Assembly (NCBI RefSeq): GCF_003590835.1 | Contig: NZ_QYUQ01000002.1 | Coordinates: 744,001-808,000 of the forward strand | Direction of reading: 5' to 3' | DNA: 64,000 nucleotides | From: Noviherbaspirillum sedimenti | GTDB taxonomy: Bacteria; Pseudomonadota; Gammaproteobacteria; Burkholderiales; Burkholderiaceae_D | In this document: piece by piece, positions 1 through 8,875 of the stretch | Position numbering within the stretch: position 1 is the stretch's first letter | Layout of the letters: every line of letters starts with the position of its first letter | Position numbers and translations under genes: made by a program | The notes under the pieces: model-generated | The model's input: only the letters and a program-made list of their open reading frames with translations | Databases searched by the model: none | Told to the model about the DNA's origin: nothing

Positions 1-327
1 CCCAGGCAGGAACCAGAGCCATGCCAGCAGGTAGCGCATGATTGCACGCCAAACCCTTAACGGCTTGCCATCCGCGCTGACCAGGCGGATGTGCCAGGTT
101 TTCATGGCCAGGGTCTGGCCGCCATGGATCCAGAACCAGACAAAATAGATGCCCATCACCAGCAACAGCCAGATCTGCTGGGCATGCCGCAGATACAGGG
201 CGTGCCGCTGCTGCAGGAGCGTGGAAAATAGCCAACCGGCAATGAACAGGACGCCGAACAGCAGCATGCCTTCATACAGCATGCTTGCCAGGCGGCGTCT
301 CAAGGGTGGGGCAAGGGTATCCAGCAA
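1..327 (-). CDS. RDD family membrane protein (3' part cut by window edge)
   Basis: The reverse strand encodes an RDD-type integral membrane protein. A first hydrophobic helix follows an Arg-rich start (RRRLASMLYEGMLLFG), a second is near IWLLLVMGIYFVWFW, and then comes the signature GGQTLAMKTWHIRLV with downstream RAIMRYLLAWLWFLPG. The C-terminus lies beyond base 1. The start is uncertain: a TTG at 325-327 is used here, and ATT at 340-342 would overlap the stop of the upstream gene. It is the last visible gene of a block with the DUF3106, DUF3619 and sigma factor genes. RDD proteins are poorly characterised; some act as ion antiporters. No specific substrate is implied here. Confidence 0.75.
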   Translation of the reverse strand, partial: MLDTLAPPLRRRLASMLYEGMLLFGVLFIAGWLFSTLLQQRHALYLRHAQQIWLLLVMGIYFVWFWIHGGQTLAMKTWHIRLVSADGKPLRVWRAIMRYLLAWLWFLPG

Positions 328-341
328 CGTAGACGATCGAA

Positions 342-1091
342 TTATTTTGGTGAGTAGGAAAGCGGTCCGCCCAGCGATTCAGCAGGACTTGCCGCCGGTG
401 GCACGGCAGCGGGGGGCGTTGTCGGCGGCGCCATTGTCGCTGCCACGGCACTGTCTGCCTCGGACGGACCGGATGGTAGCACAGGCGCGGCCGGTTTTGC
501 CGGTTTGGGCTGGTGGCGATTGGCCTGCGGATGCGGCAGGTTGGTGACGTTTTTCTTTTTTTCCGCCCTGGCTGCCAGTTTCTGCTTTTCTTCGTCCGGC
601 AGGCTTTGGTACTGTTCCCATTTGGCTGATTTCTGGTCAGCATCGAGCTTCTTGGCGCGCGCGTAGCTTTCACGCGCGGTGCGCCGTTGTTCCGGTGTCA
701 GTTGCGTCCACTCGCGCATGCGGGTTTGCAGTCGTTGCTGTTCTTCCGGTGCCATTTGCGCATATCTGGCGGCGATTTCCAGCCATTTCTTTTTGCGGAT
801 CGGACCCAGGCTATCCCATTCGGCGGCCAGGGGCGCCAGTGCCTGCCGCTGCGCGGGCGTCAATTCGGTCCAGCTTTGCCGTTTGGCCGAGGACGTCGCC
901 ATGCCCGCGCCTGGTACTACGCCCTTTTGCGCCGGCGCGGCGGTGTTTTGTCCTGGGGGTAGGGCGCTTCCCGCTGCGGGTGCATCGGTACGGCTGCAGG
1001 CGGCGCACAGCAGCAGGCCGGCTATACCGAGCAGCCGGCCCGGTTTGTGCAACACGGCAGCCAATGCTGCAATCGCCTGGAACCCCGTCAT
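342..1091 (-). CDS. DUF3106 domain putative lipoprotein
   Basis: 249 aa. The N-terminus is a type II signal peptide: a hydrophobic stretch (GRLLGIAGLLLCAAC) ending in a lipobox-like LCAAC. The middle (about residues 65-165) has the DUF3106 pattern of repeated short helices with W..L.P.QR and L.PEQRR motifs, rich in Gln, Arg and Glu. The C-terminal third is a low-complexity Pro/Ala tail. The gene starts 2 bp after DUF3619 and ends next to the RDD gene, so co-transcription with the sigma factor operon is likely. The function is unknown. The family resembles periplasmic helical stress-sensing proteins only loosely, so no role is claimed. Confidence 0.8.
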   Translation of the reverse strand: MTGFQAIAALAAVLHKPGRLLGIAGLLLCAACSRTDAPAAGSALPPGQNTAAPAQKGVVPGAGMATSSAKRQSWTELTPAQRQALAPLAAEWDSLGPIRKKKWLEIAARYAQMAPEEQQRLQTRMREWTQLTPEQRRTARESYARAKKLDADQKSAKWEQYQSLPDEEKQKLAARAEKKKNVTNLPHPQANRHQPKPAKPAAPVLPSGPSEADSAVAATMAPPTTPPAAVPPAASPAESLGGPLSYSPK

Positions 1092-1093
1092 GT

Positions 1094-1495
1094 CTATTCG
1101 TCCCGCGTCGCCAGGTAGGCGTTGAATCCCTGGTCGACATAAGCCGACACGGGAAGCTCATCCGACAGCACGGCAACGTCCATTTCAGCCAGTTCCGCGA
1201 TGCGCTGTTCCTGCTCAAACTGGTATAGCCCGATGAAGACCAGTGCGCCTGCGAGCAAAGGCGTGGCCACGCCCAATCGGCCCAGCCATGACAGTGGTTC
1301 CTGAAAGTAGTTGCCAATTTGTCCTGCCAGGGCCAAGCTAGGGATGCGCCGCCGCAATGGCTCCGGTTTTTTGCGGGAAAGTGCGATTTTGCGCGCGGAA
1401 GACAGGCGTTCCGCAGTGGAGTCCGGGAGATTGTCCAGATTCTGGTCAAGCGCATGCTTGACTTGGTAGGCAAAATTCAGGTCTTTGGCGTTCAT
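1094..1495 (-). CDS. DUF3619 family small membrane protein
   Basis: 133 aa, beginning MNAKDLNFAYQVKHALDQ. A basic region (SRKKPEPLRRR) precedes one transmembrane segment around residues 75-95 (GVATPLLAGALVFIGLYQF), followed by an acidic C-terminus. The chosen ATG (1493-1495) overlaps the sigma factor stop in an ATGA, indicating translational coupling; a longer frame upstream only reads through the sigma gene. A small single-pass protein coupled to an ECF sigma gene could be its anti-sigma factor. That is inference from context; the sequence has no ZAS zinc motif. Confidence 0.75.
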   Translation of the reverse strand: MNAKDLNFAYQVKHALDQNLDNLPDSTAERLSSARKIALSRKKPEPLRRRIPSLALAGQIGNYFQEPLSWLGRLGVATPLLAGALVFIGLYQFEQEQRIAELAEMDVAVLSDELPVSAYVDQGFNAYLATRDE

Positions 1496-2061
1496 AAGTA
1501 AATTCCCTTGGCTTTCAGCGCGCGTGCCAGTGCATGAGTTGCTCTTGAGCAATGTGTTTTGACGCTCCCTTCCGTACATCCCATTGCGGCTGCAGTCTCG
1601 GCGACGTCCAATTCTTCCCAATAACGCATCAGGAAGGCTTGGCGTTGACGTGCTGGCAGCTTTTGTACCTCGTCGTCTATGATCGCCAGGACTTGCGCGC
1701 GTTCCAGTTTGTCGGCGCCGGACTCGGTTGCTTCAGTGCCGGCGTCGGATACGTAATTTTCCAGCAAATCGAATTCATCGTCTTCGTCCTTGCTGCCGGA
1801 CAGGCTGGAAAACAGGCTGACCCAGGTGTTACGTACCTTTTCGCGCCGGAAGTGGTCGAGAATGGTGTTTTGCAGAATGCGCTGGAACAGCGGGGCCAGT
1901 TCGGCCGCCGGCTTGTCGCCGTATTTCTCGGCCAGCTTGATCATGGCATCCTGCACAATGTCGAGCGCTGCCTCGTCCTTGTGGACGGCATAGACGGCCT
2001 GTTTGAATGCGCGGCGCTCGACATTTTCGAGGAAATCAGAAAGTTCTTTATCGGTTGCCAT
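1492..2061 (-). CDS. RNA polymerase sigma factor, ECF/RpoE-like
   Basis: 189 aa. Region 2 is seen in ERRAFKQAVYAVHKDEAALDIV and DAMIKLAEKYGDK. Region 4 is seen in LPARQRQAFLMRYWEELDV followed by the helix-turn-helix AETAAAMGCTEGSVKTHCSR. An acidic linker (SKDEDDEFDLLENYVSD) separates them. The start MATDKELSDFLENVERR is chosen because the extra 48 residues upstream are not sigma-like, although no strong ribosome-binding site precedes it. The gene leads a four-gene minus-strand block (DUF3619, DUF3106, RDD). It probably directs transcription of a small envelope regulon; no target promoter was identified. Confidence 0.88.
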   Translation of the reverse strand: MATDKELSDFLENVERRAFKQAVYAVHKDEAALDIVQDAMIKLAEKYGDKPAAELAPLFQRILQNTILDHFRREKVRNTWVSLFSSLSGSKDEDDEFDLLENYVSDAGTEATESGADKLERAQVLAIIDDEVQKLPARQRQAFLMRYWEELDVAETAAAMGCTEGSVKTHCSRATHALARALKAKGIYL

Positions 2062-2226
2062 GCGATGGGGCGCGTCAGTGAAAAGGACGCCGCCGCTGAG
2101 GTGCCTAGGACCAGATCTAATTGGGTGCTGTATTGCAAACTGTGCGCATGCTAGCAAAAATGCCATGGCTTGTGCAGATTTTTTATTGAAAATCCTTGAT
2201 TTCAAAGGGAATTAACTGAATATCAC

Positions 2227-2255
2227 TTGACCAAAACGAAGCGGCGCATTAACGT
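2227..2255 (+). promoter_or_regulatory. Possible sigma70 promoter for ilvBHC
   Basis: TTGACC (2227-2232) and TAACGT (2250-2255) are separated by 17 bases in the 533-bp divergent gap between the sigma factor gene and ilvB. The -10 box is poor; TATCAT at 2255-2260 is an alternative with too long a spacer. It would start transcription upstream of the leader hairpin at 2389. Confidence 0.3.
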
Positions 2256-2330
2256 ATCATTCCCTTCGACATCCCGAGGGGAACTTTCGTCCGTCTGCAC
2301 GCGGCCCAAGATGCCGGATGCCTGGCGGAC

Positions 2331-2360
2331 ATGCTTCACTTTGCAAGCTGTTTGCTCTAA
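2331..2360 (+). CDS. Possible leader peptide of the ilv operon (9 codons)
   Basis: A tiny open frame (Met-Leu-His-Phe-Ala-Ser-Cys-Leu-Leu-stop) has three leucine codons (CTT, TTG, CTC), two of them adjacent at the end. It ends 28 bases before a terminator-like hairpin. This is the geometry of a transcription-attenuation leader for branched-chain amino acid genes, but the peptide is short, has no clear Shine-Dalgarno sequence, and could be chance. Confidence 0.25.
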   Translation: MLHFASCLL

Positions 2361-2388
2361 CCCATGCCACAAGCGTGAGGGACTTGCG

Positions 2389-2410
2389 AGCCTGTCAGAC
2401 AGGCTTTTTG
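2389..2410 (+). terminator. Terminator-like hairpin in the ilvB leader (possible attenuator)
   Basis: A 7-bp perfect stem AGCCTGT/ACAGGCT with a CAG loop is followed by TTTTG, about 185 bases upstream of the ilvB start. An intrinsic terminator in front of its own operon suggests attenuation. The rest of the 2062-2594 gap shows no convincing gene. Confidence 0.5.
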
Positions 2411-2594
2411 CGTTGCCCTGGAAAACCCCCGGCTGAACGAGTGGCGCTTAGCGCTGGTTTGAACCGCATCTATGGATGCGCACCGAATCAGCGTGACCGC
2501 CCACACAAGGGAAGCCGCTGGAACCATTGTCGCGCACAGTCCCGCCAGGAGAGAGCATCCGATCAATTTCCAATGGACCTTGAAAGGACGTAGT

Positions 2595-4310
2595 ATGAGT
2601 TCAGAAATCACCGGCGCAGAGATCGTCGTGCGCTGTCTTGCCGATGAAGGTGTCGAACACGTTTTCGGCTATCCCGGTGGCGCCGTGCTGTATATCTATG
2701 ACGCCATCTTCAATCAGGAAAAATTCCAGCATATTCTGGTGCGCCACGAGCAGGCCGCGGTGCATGCGGCGGATGCCTATTCGCGCAGTTCGACCAAGGT
2801 CGGCGTGGCGATCGTCACCTCCGGCCCGGGCGTGACCAATGCCGTGACCGGCCTGGCGACCGCCTACATGGATTCGATCCCGATGGTGGTCATTTCCGGC
2901 CAGGTGCCGTCGACTGCGATCGGCCAGGATGCTTTCCAGGAATGCGACACGGTCGGCATCACTCGCCCTTGCGTCAAGCACAACTTCCTGGTCAAGGATG
3001 TCAGGGACCTGGCATCCACCATGAAAAAAGCGTTCTTTATCGCCACGACTGGCCGTCCCGGCCCGGTGCTGGTCGATATTCCCAAAGACATCACGATGCA
3101 CAAGTGCGCCTACGACTATCCGAAGGAAGTCGAGATGCGCTCCTACAAGCCGGTGGAGAAGGGCCATGCCGGCCAGATCCGCAAGGCGGTGCAAATGCTG
3201 CTGCAAGCCGAGCGCCCCATGATCTACGCCGGTGGCGGCGTGATCCTGGCCGATGCTGCGCCGGAACTGAACAAGCTGGTCGATCGTCTCGGTTACCCTT
3301 GCACCAACACCCTGATGGGCCTGGGTGGCTACAAGGCCACCAGCGAATTGTCCGTCGGTATGCCGGGCATGCATGGCACCTACGAAGCCAACATGGCGAT
3401 GCAGCACTCGGACGTGCTGATTTCCATCGGCGCGCGCTTCGATGACCGCGTGATCGGCAACCCGAAACATTTCGCCTCGAACTCGCGCAAGATCATTCAT
3501 ATCGATATTGATCCGTCGTCGATTTCCAAGCGCGTCAAGGTCGATGTGCCCATCGTCGGTAACGTCAAGGAAGTCCTGCAGGAATTCCTGGCCCAGCTCG
3601 ACGCTGCGGACACCAGGCCGAACGCCGCCGCACTGGCCGACTGGTGGAAGCAGATCAAGCAGTGGCGCGACCGCGATTGCCTGAAATACGCCGGCTCGGA
3701 CACTGTCATCAAGCCGCAATCGGTGGTCGAGAAGGTCTGGGAAATCACCAAGGGCGATGCCTTCGTCACCTCCGACGTTGGCCAGCACCAGATGTGGGCG
3801 GCGCAATACTACAAGTTCGACAAGCCGCGTCGCTGGATCAATTCCGGCGGCCTGGGCACCATGGGTGTGGGCCTGCCGTACGCCATGGGCGTGCAGATGG
3901 CCAATCCTGGCGCGACGGTTGCCTGCATCACCGGCGAAGCCTCGATCCAGATGTGCATCCAGGAACTGGCGACGTGCAAGCAGTACCACCTGACGCCCAA
4001 GATCATTTTGCTGAATAACCGCTTCCTCGGCATGGTGCGCCAGTGGCAGCAGATCGATTACGGTTCCCGCTATTCCGAGTCGTACATGGATTCGCTGCCG
4101 GACTTTACCAAGCTGGCGGAGTCCTTCGGTCATGTCGGCATGAAAATCGAAAATCCGCGCGATGTCGATGGCGCATTGAAGGATGCCTTTGCCATGAAGG
4201 ACAGGCTGGTATTCATGAATTTCATCACTGACCAGACCGAAAATGTCTGGCCGATGGTGAAGGCCGGCAAGGGCTTGACTGAAATGCTGCTGGGCTCGGA
4301 GGATCTGTAA
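2595..4310 (+). CDS. ilvB: Acetolactate synthase large (catalytic) subunit
   Basis: 571 aa TPP- and FAD-dependent enzyme that condenses pyruvate with pyruvate or 2-oxobutyrate, the first common step of valine, leucine and isoleucine synthesis. The N-terminal TPP domain carries the catalytic glutamate in VRHEQAAVHAADAYSR. The FAD-binding middle domain includes ISIGARFDDRVIGNP. The C-terminal TPP/Mg domain has TGEASIQM...ILLNNRFLGMVRQWQ; the usual GDG of the TPP motif reads GEA. The ATG at 2595 is preceded by GAAAGGA and matches the family's MSSEITGAEI-type start; an upstream in-frame ATG at 2472 is rejected. ilvH follows after 2 bp. Confidence 0.96.
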   Translation: MSSEITGAEIVVRCLADEGVEHVFGYPGGAVLYIYDAIFNQEKFQHILVRHEQAAVHAADAYSRSSTKVGVAIVTSGPGVTNAVTGLATAYMDSIPMVVISGQVPSTAIGQDAFQECDTVGITRPCVKHNFLVKDVRDLASTMKKAFFIATTGRPGPVLVDIPKDITMHKCAYDYPKEVEMRSYKPVEKGHAGQIRKAVQMLLQAERPMIYAGGGVILADAAPELNKLVDRLGYPCTNTLMGLGGYKATSELSVGMPGMHGTYEANMAMQHSDVLISIGARFDDRVIGNPKHFASNSRKIIHIDIDPSSISKRVKVDVPIVGNVKEVLQEFLAQLDAADTRPNAAALADWWKQIKQWRDRDCLKYAGSDTVIKPQSVVEKVWEITKGDAFVTSDVGQHQMWAAQYYKFDKPRRWINSGGLGTMGVGLPYAMGVQMANPGATVACITGEASIQMCIQELATCKQYHLTPKIILLNNRFLGMVRQWQQIDYGSRYSESYMDSLPDFTKLAESFGHVGMKIENPRDVDGALKDAFAMKDRLVFMNFITDQTENVWPMVKAGKGLTEMLLGSEDL

Positions 4311-4312
4311 TC

Positions 4313-4804
4313 ATGCGACATATCATTTCTATATTGCTGGAAAACGAAGCAGGCGCCCTGTCGCGTGTGGTGGGCCTGTTTTCGGCGCGCGGTTATAACA
4401 TCGAAACCCTGACCGTGGCCCCGACCGAAGACGCAACCCTGTCGCGCATGACCATTGCGACGACCGGTTCCGACGATGTGATCGAACAGATCACCAAGCA
4501 CCTGAATCGCCTGATCGAGGTGGTGAAGGTGGTGGATCTGACTGAAGGCGCGCATATCGAGCGCGAACTGATGCTGATCAAGGTGCGTGCGGTGGGCAAG
4601 GAACGCGAGGAAATGAAGCGGACCGCCGACATTTTCCGTGGCCGCATCATTGATGTCACTGAGAAAACCTATACGATCGAACTGACCGGCAACAAGGGCA
4701 AGCTCGACGCCTTCATCGATGCCATCGATCGCACTGCGATCCTGGAAACCGTGCGTACCGGTGGATCCGGCATTGGCCGCGGCGAGCGGATACTCAAGGT
4801 ATAA
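4313..4804 (+). CDS. ilvH: Acetolactate synthase small (regulatory) subunit
   Basis: 163 aa. The N-terminal ACT domain (MRHIISILLENEAGALSRVVGLFSARGYNIETLTV region) binds valine and gives feedback inhibition. The C-terminal half (ERELMLIKVRA to GSGIGRGERIL) is the second ACT-like domain that activates the catalytic subunit. Length and sequence are typical. It is translated immediately after ilvB, giving stoichiometric expression. The equivalent gene is also called ilvN. Confidence 0.95.
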   Translation: MRHIISILLENEAGALSRVVGLFSARGYNIETLTVAPTEDATLSRMTIATTGSDDVIEQITKHLNRLIEVVKVVDLTEGAHIERELMLIKVRAVGKEREEMKRTADIFRGRIIDVTEKTYTIELTGNKGKLDAFIDAIDRTAILETVRTGGSGIGRGERILKV

Positions 4805-4878
4805 GAAGATTAATCAGTTATAAAATGTTGGGCACAGCGTACCGCTGCTCCCAAAATTAAAATTTATTTGAAAATTAG

Positions 4879-5904
<1,026 letters not shown>

Positions 5905-5948
5905 GCAAAACCTTTGACCAACTGGACTCCAGTCTGGTTAAACTGAAT

Positions 5949-5977
5949 GGGGCGTACAGGGTGTACGCCCCTTTTTT
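5949..5977 (+). terminator. Rho-independent terminator after ilvC
   Basis: A perfect 10-bp stem GGGGCGTACA/TGTACGCCCC with a GGG loop is followed directly by six T. It lies 45 bp after the ilvC stop and 15 bp before the next gene's start, separating the two units. Confidence 0.9.
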
Positions 5978-5991
5978 ACTGGAGGTTCGTA

Positions 5992-6777
5992 ATGATGCGG
6001 ATGGATAAAATTCTGTTGGCGCTGGCATGTGCCGCAACGATGGCATCAGCCCAGGCCCAGGCGCCGCTGTCGGTATCAGCGTCGGCCGGTGTGCAAACTG
6101 CAGGCACGCTGGTGATCGTGCCTGCCTATGGCGAAGTGACGCAGGCCAATGACGAGGCGCGCGCAAACTTCATGATCGAGGAGCAGGACAAGGATAAGGC
6201 AACAGCGGCTTCGCGCGTCAACCTGAAGATGAAGCAGGGTACCGAGATCATCCGCCAGGCAGATCCGCAGGCCCGCCTCAAGACCCATGGCTATTACACC
6301 TATCCAGTCTACAGCGACGAGCCGGTGCAGCCGCGCGCGGGCAATGTCACCCGACCCCGGCAGCCGGTCGGCTGGCGCGTCGGCCAGTACCTGGAAGTGC
6401 GGACGCTCAATTTGCAGGCTCTGCCAAAAATCGTCGCCGCCGCGCAAAAATTATTGGCGCTGAATGGCTTACAATTTGGCTTGAGCGATGCCGCCACCGG
6501 CAAGCTCGACCAGCAGCGCATCGAGGCCAGCTATAAAAACCTGAATGAACGCATCGCCGCGATCGCCAGGGCGATGGGACGGCGTCCGGCGGAGGCGGTG
6601 CTGGAAATGGTCGACTTCGAGGCTTCCGGCGCCTATGCGCCGCAGGCCGACATGGCGCGCGCCAAGACCATGAGCATGGCGGCGAGCAGGGAGGCGGCGC
6701 CAGTCGAAGAGCCCAGCTTCGAGCCCGGCGAAACGACTTTGCAAATGCGCGTGGTCGGCAAAGTAAAATTTAAATAA
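5992..6777 (+). CDS. SIMPL-domain (DUF541) secreted protein
   Basis: 261 aa. A Sec signal peptide (MDKILLALACAATMASAQAQ) precedes a SIMPL/DUF541 domain: an early repeat LVIVPAYGEVTQANDEARANF, then VGWRVGQYLEVRTLNL and LQFGLSDAATGKLDQQRIEA. It is probably periplasmic or outer-membrane associated. The function of the family is not settled (stress-induced in some bacteria). The start at 5992 has GGAGG (5981-5985) at proper spacing; the same frame opens upstream within the ilvC terminator. A small lipoprotein gene follows. Confidence 0.8.
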   Translation: MMRMDKILLALACAATMASAQAQAPLSVSASAGVQTAGTLVIVPAYGEVTQANDEARANFMIEEQDKDKATAASRVNLKMKQGTEIIRQADPQARLKTHGYYTYPVYSDEPVQPRAGNVTRPRQPVGWRVGQYLEVRTLNLQALPKIVAAAQKLLALNGLQFGLSDAATGKLDQQRIEASYKNLNERIAAIARAMGRRPAEAVLEMVDFEASGAYAPQADMARAKTMSMAASREAAPVEEPSFEPGETTLQMRVVGKVKFK

Positions 6778-6804
6778 CAGGGTGGACGTAACAGGGTGGA
6801 CGTA
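6777..6804 (+). repeat. 14-bp tandem duplication carrying the next gene's RBS
   Basis: ACAGGGTGGACGTA occurs twice head to tail (6777-6790 and 6791-6804). The second copy supplies the GGTGGA ribosome-binding site, and its last A begins the ATG of the small lipoprotein, so the duplication doubles the ribosome entry signal. Confidence 0.85.
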
Positions 6805-7007
6805 TGACGCGTAAACTGTCGGGCAGGATGCTTGCGGCGATCGCGATCGCCGTCGTGGCCGTGACTGGCGCATGCCAGCCGTCCGCGCCGCCGCCCGACC
6901 TCGTCAAGAGCCAGCGTGAAGCGCTGGACAAGGCGAAGGCGGTAGAAGGGCTGCTGCAGCAACAGGGGCGGGACCAGAAGCAGGCTGTTGACGAGGCCGC
7001 CAAGTGA
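6804..7007 (+). CDS. Small putative lipoprotein
   Basis: 67 aa. An N-terminal basic region (MTRKLSGR), a hydrophobic core (MLAAIAIAVVAV) and a lipobox VTGAC predict a lipid-anchored protein with about 42 mature residues. The mature part is Pro-rich, then a charged Lys/Gln/Glu helix (REALDKAKAVEGLLQQQG). No family was recognised. It sits between the SIMPL-domain gene and pssA. Signal and spacing support a real gene despite its size. Confidence 0.65.
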   Translation: MTRKLSGRMLAAIAIAVVAVTGACQPSAPPPDLVKSQREALDKAKAVEGLLQQQGRDQKQAVDEAAK

Positions 7008-7057
7008 GTTGCCGTCATGGCCGCCGTATGGACCGCCCAGATCACTGACTCGATACC

Positions 7058-7083
7058 GTGTGCGCCAGACGTCTGGCGCACAC
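7058..7083. promoter_or_regulatory. 26-bp perfect palindrome upstream of pssA
   Basis: GTGTGCGCCAGAC followed immediately by its exact reverse complement lies 18 bp before the pssA start. With no spacer, a transcript would form a 10-11 bp stem with a tetraloop followed by CTATTTTC, so it may be a terminator for the upstream gene. As DNA it could equally bind a dimeric regulator of pssA. Confidence 0.6.
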
Positions 7084-7101
7084 TATTTTCACGGAATTCT
7101 T

Positions 7102-8001
7102 ATGGCAAATTTCCCCCGGCGTAAAGCGCCTAAAAAAATCCCGCTGCTTCCCCGCTCCCGGCACTTGCTCAAAAACAAGCGCCTGGGCCAACTGGATGTC
7201 CTTCCAGAGGAAGCGGAGGCAATCCTGCGGCCGAGCCTGCGCCGGCGCAGCATTTACCTGCTGCCGAATGCCTTCACCACGGCCGCGCTGTTTTGCGGAT
7301 TCTATGCCATCGTGATGGCGATGAACCTGAAGTTCGATTATGCGTCGATTGCCATCTTTGCCGCCATGGTGCTGGATGCGGTCGATGGCCGGGTGGCCCG
7401 CCTGACCCATACCCAAAGCGAATTCGGCGCACAATACGACAGCCTGTCGGACATGGTGTCCTTTGGTGCCGCGCCGGCGCTGGTGGTGTATGTGTGGGCC
7501 TTGCGCGGCCTCGGCGAGACCGGCTGGGGCAAGCTGGGCTGGCTGGCGGCCTTCATCTATTGCGCCTGCGCGGCACTGCGCCTGGCGCGCTTCAATACCA
7601 ATATCGGCGTGGTCGACAAGCGTTATTTCCAGGGCTTGCCGAGTCCGGCGGCCGCGGCCCTGGTGGCCGGCTTCGTCTGGCTGATGGATGACCTTGGCGT
7701 GCCACGCACCGAGCTGAGCTGGGTTGCCTGCGGCATCACCCTGTATGCCGGCCTGACCATGGTGACGAATGTGCCGTTCTACAGCTTCAAGGACGTCAAT
7801 TTCCGCAAGTCGGTGCCATTCATCGCCATCTTCGTCATCGTCCTGATTTTCGTCGCCGTCTCGAGCGATCCGCCCAAGGTCCTGTTCGGCATTTTCGTGC
7901 TGTATGGCCTGTCCGGCTATGCCGTGTATTTCTGGCGGCTGGCCAAGGGAAGGCCGGTCAGCATCATTCAAACCAGTGACGAGTCTCACGAAGAAAAATA
8001 A
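7102..8001 (+). CDS. pssA: CDP-diacylglycerol-serine O-phosphatidyltransferase
   Basis: 299 aa membrane enzyme making phosphatidylserine, the precursor of phosphatidylethanolamine. The CDP-alcohol phosphatidyltransferase signature is intact at about residue 93: DAVDGRVARLTHTQSEFGAQ then YDSLSDMVSF (DG..AR...G...D...D). Several transmembrane helices follow. The N-terminus is basic and cytoplasmic. The start MANFPRRKAPKK (ATG 7102) is chosen over a longer frame that reads back through the palindrome and the lipoprotein gene. It is of the type found next to ilvC/leuA in Burkholderiales. Confidence 0.93.
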   Translation: MANFPRRKAPKKIPLLPRSRHLLKNKRLGQLDVLPEEAEAILRPSLRRRSIYLLPNAFTTAALFCGFYAIVMAMNLKFDYASIAIFAAMVLDAVDGRVARLTHTQSEFGAQYDSLSDMVSFGAAPALVVYVWALRGLGETGWGKLGWLAAFIYCACAALRLARFNTNIGVVDKRYFQGLPSPAAAALVAGFVWLMDDLGVPRTELSWVACGITLYAGLTMVTNVPFYSFKDVNFRKSVPFIAIFVIVLIFVAVSSDPPKVLFGIFVLYGLSGYAVYFWRLAKGRPVSIIQTSDESHEEK

Positions 8002-8092
8002 TCGGTTTCTTGTTTTGCATCAGACAAAACCGGTGGTCAGGCCTGGCTCCAGATGACATCATGTTTTTTTGTCGTCACCTAAGGAGGGCACT

Positions 8093-8623
8093 ATGGGTTT
8101 GTTGTCATTCATGAAGGAAGCCGGAGAAAAACTGCTGCGCGCAGGCCACCCCAAGCCGGAAGCCGGCCAGCCCGCAAGCGGGCCGGCTTCCGGCGCTGCG
8201 CCGCAGCCGGATTTGCGGGCCAAGGAGCAGGAGCTGGAGCAGGCGATCCGCGACTACATTACGGTGCAACACCTGCCCGCCGAAAGCGTGAACATCGCCT
8301 ACGATTCGGCCAGTGCGACCGTGACCGTCTCGGGCTCGGTGCCGAACCAGCAAGCCAAGGAAAAAATCCTGCTGTGCTGTGGCAATGTGCAAGGCGTGGC
8401 CCACGTCAATGACGAACTCAATGTCGTCCAGACCGAAGCTGCGCCCTCGCAGTGGTATACCGTGCAAAGCGGCGATACCTTGTCCAAGATCGCCAGACAA
8501 TTCTATGGCGATCCCAACAAGTACATGCTGATTTTCGAATCCAACCGGCCGATGCTGAGCGATCCGGACAAGATTTATCCGGGCCAGATGCTGCGCATCC
8601 CCGACCAGGCTTCCCTGCACTGA
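8093..8623 (+). CDS. lysM: BON plus LysM domain protein (YgaU/Kbp-like)
   Basis: 176 aa. A helical N-terminus (MGLLSFMKEAGEKLLRAG) is followed by a BON domain (about residues 50-110) and a C-terminal LysM domain WYTVQSGDTLSKIARQFYGD...IYPGQMLRIP (about residues 120-170). The layout matches E. coli YgaU/Kbp, a potassium-binding protein; whether this one binds K+ is inference. No signal peptide is visible, so it is likely cytoplasmic or exported by an unclear route. AAGGAGG at 8081-8087 fixes the ATG at 8093. Confidence 0.85.
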   Translation: MGLLSFMKEAGEKLLRAGHPKPEAGQPASGPASGAAPQPDLRAKEQELEQAIRDYITVQHLPAESVNIAYDSASATVTVSGSVPNQQAKEKILLCCGNVQGVAHVNDELNVVQTEAAPSQWYTVQSGDTLSKIARQFYGDPNKYMLIFESNRPMLSDPDKIYPGQMLRIPDQASLH

Positions 8624-8669
8624 TCCGCCAATCCACCGTCAATTCCGGCTGTAACCCGCCGGCTGTACC

Positions 8670-8712
8670 CGCCGGCCGTGCCCGCACTCGCGGGGCGGCC
8701 GGCGCCCATTTT
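8670..8712 (+). terminator. Probable terminator after lysM
   Basis: The outer stem CGCCGGCCG/CGGCCGGCG encloses an inner stem CCCGC/GCGGG with an ACTC loop, followed by CCCATTTTAG. It is a strong G+C structure but has a short T-tract. It lies 47 bp after the lysM stop. The rest of the gap to leuA (8713-8875) holds only presumptive promoter sequence. Confidence 0.6.
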
Positions 8713-8875
8713 AGCTGCCGATTTCACCTGTCGTACCCGTGATTTTTTCGCCGCTTCCAGGCGTAAAATTTCCTATCTATTACAATTCAGGTATTCCCTT
8801 CCGCATGCCAACGTGGCTGTGCCGGACGAAATGCATCTGTATTATTGTTAACATCGCCTTTCCCAGGAGCACACC

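Noticed and set aside
2601..4133. 510-codon antisense open frame inside ilvB, and similar long antisense frames in leuA, pnp, nuoD, nuoF, nuoG, nuoL, nuoM, nuoN and mfd
   Set aside because: They mirror codon bias of high-G+C genes on the other strand, lack ribosome sites and family motifs, and overlap well-identified genes completely.
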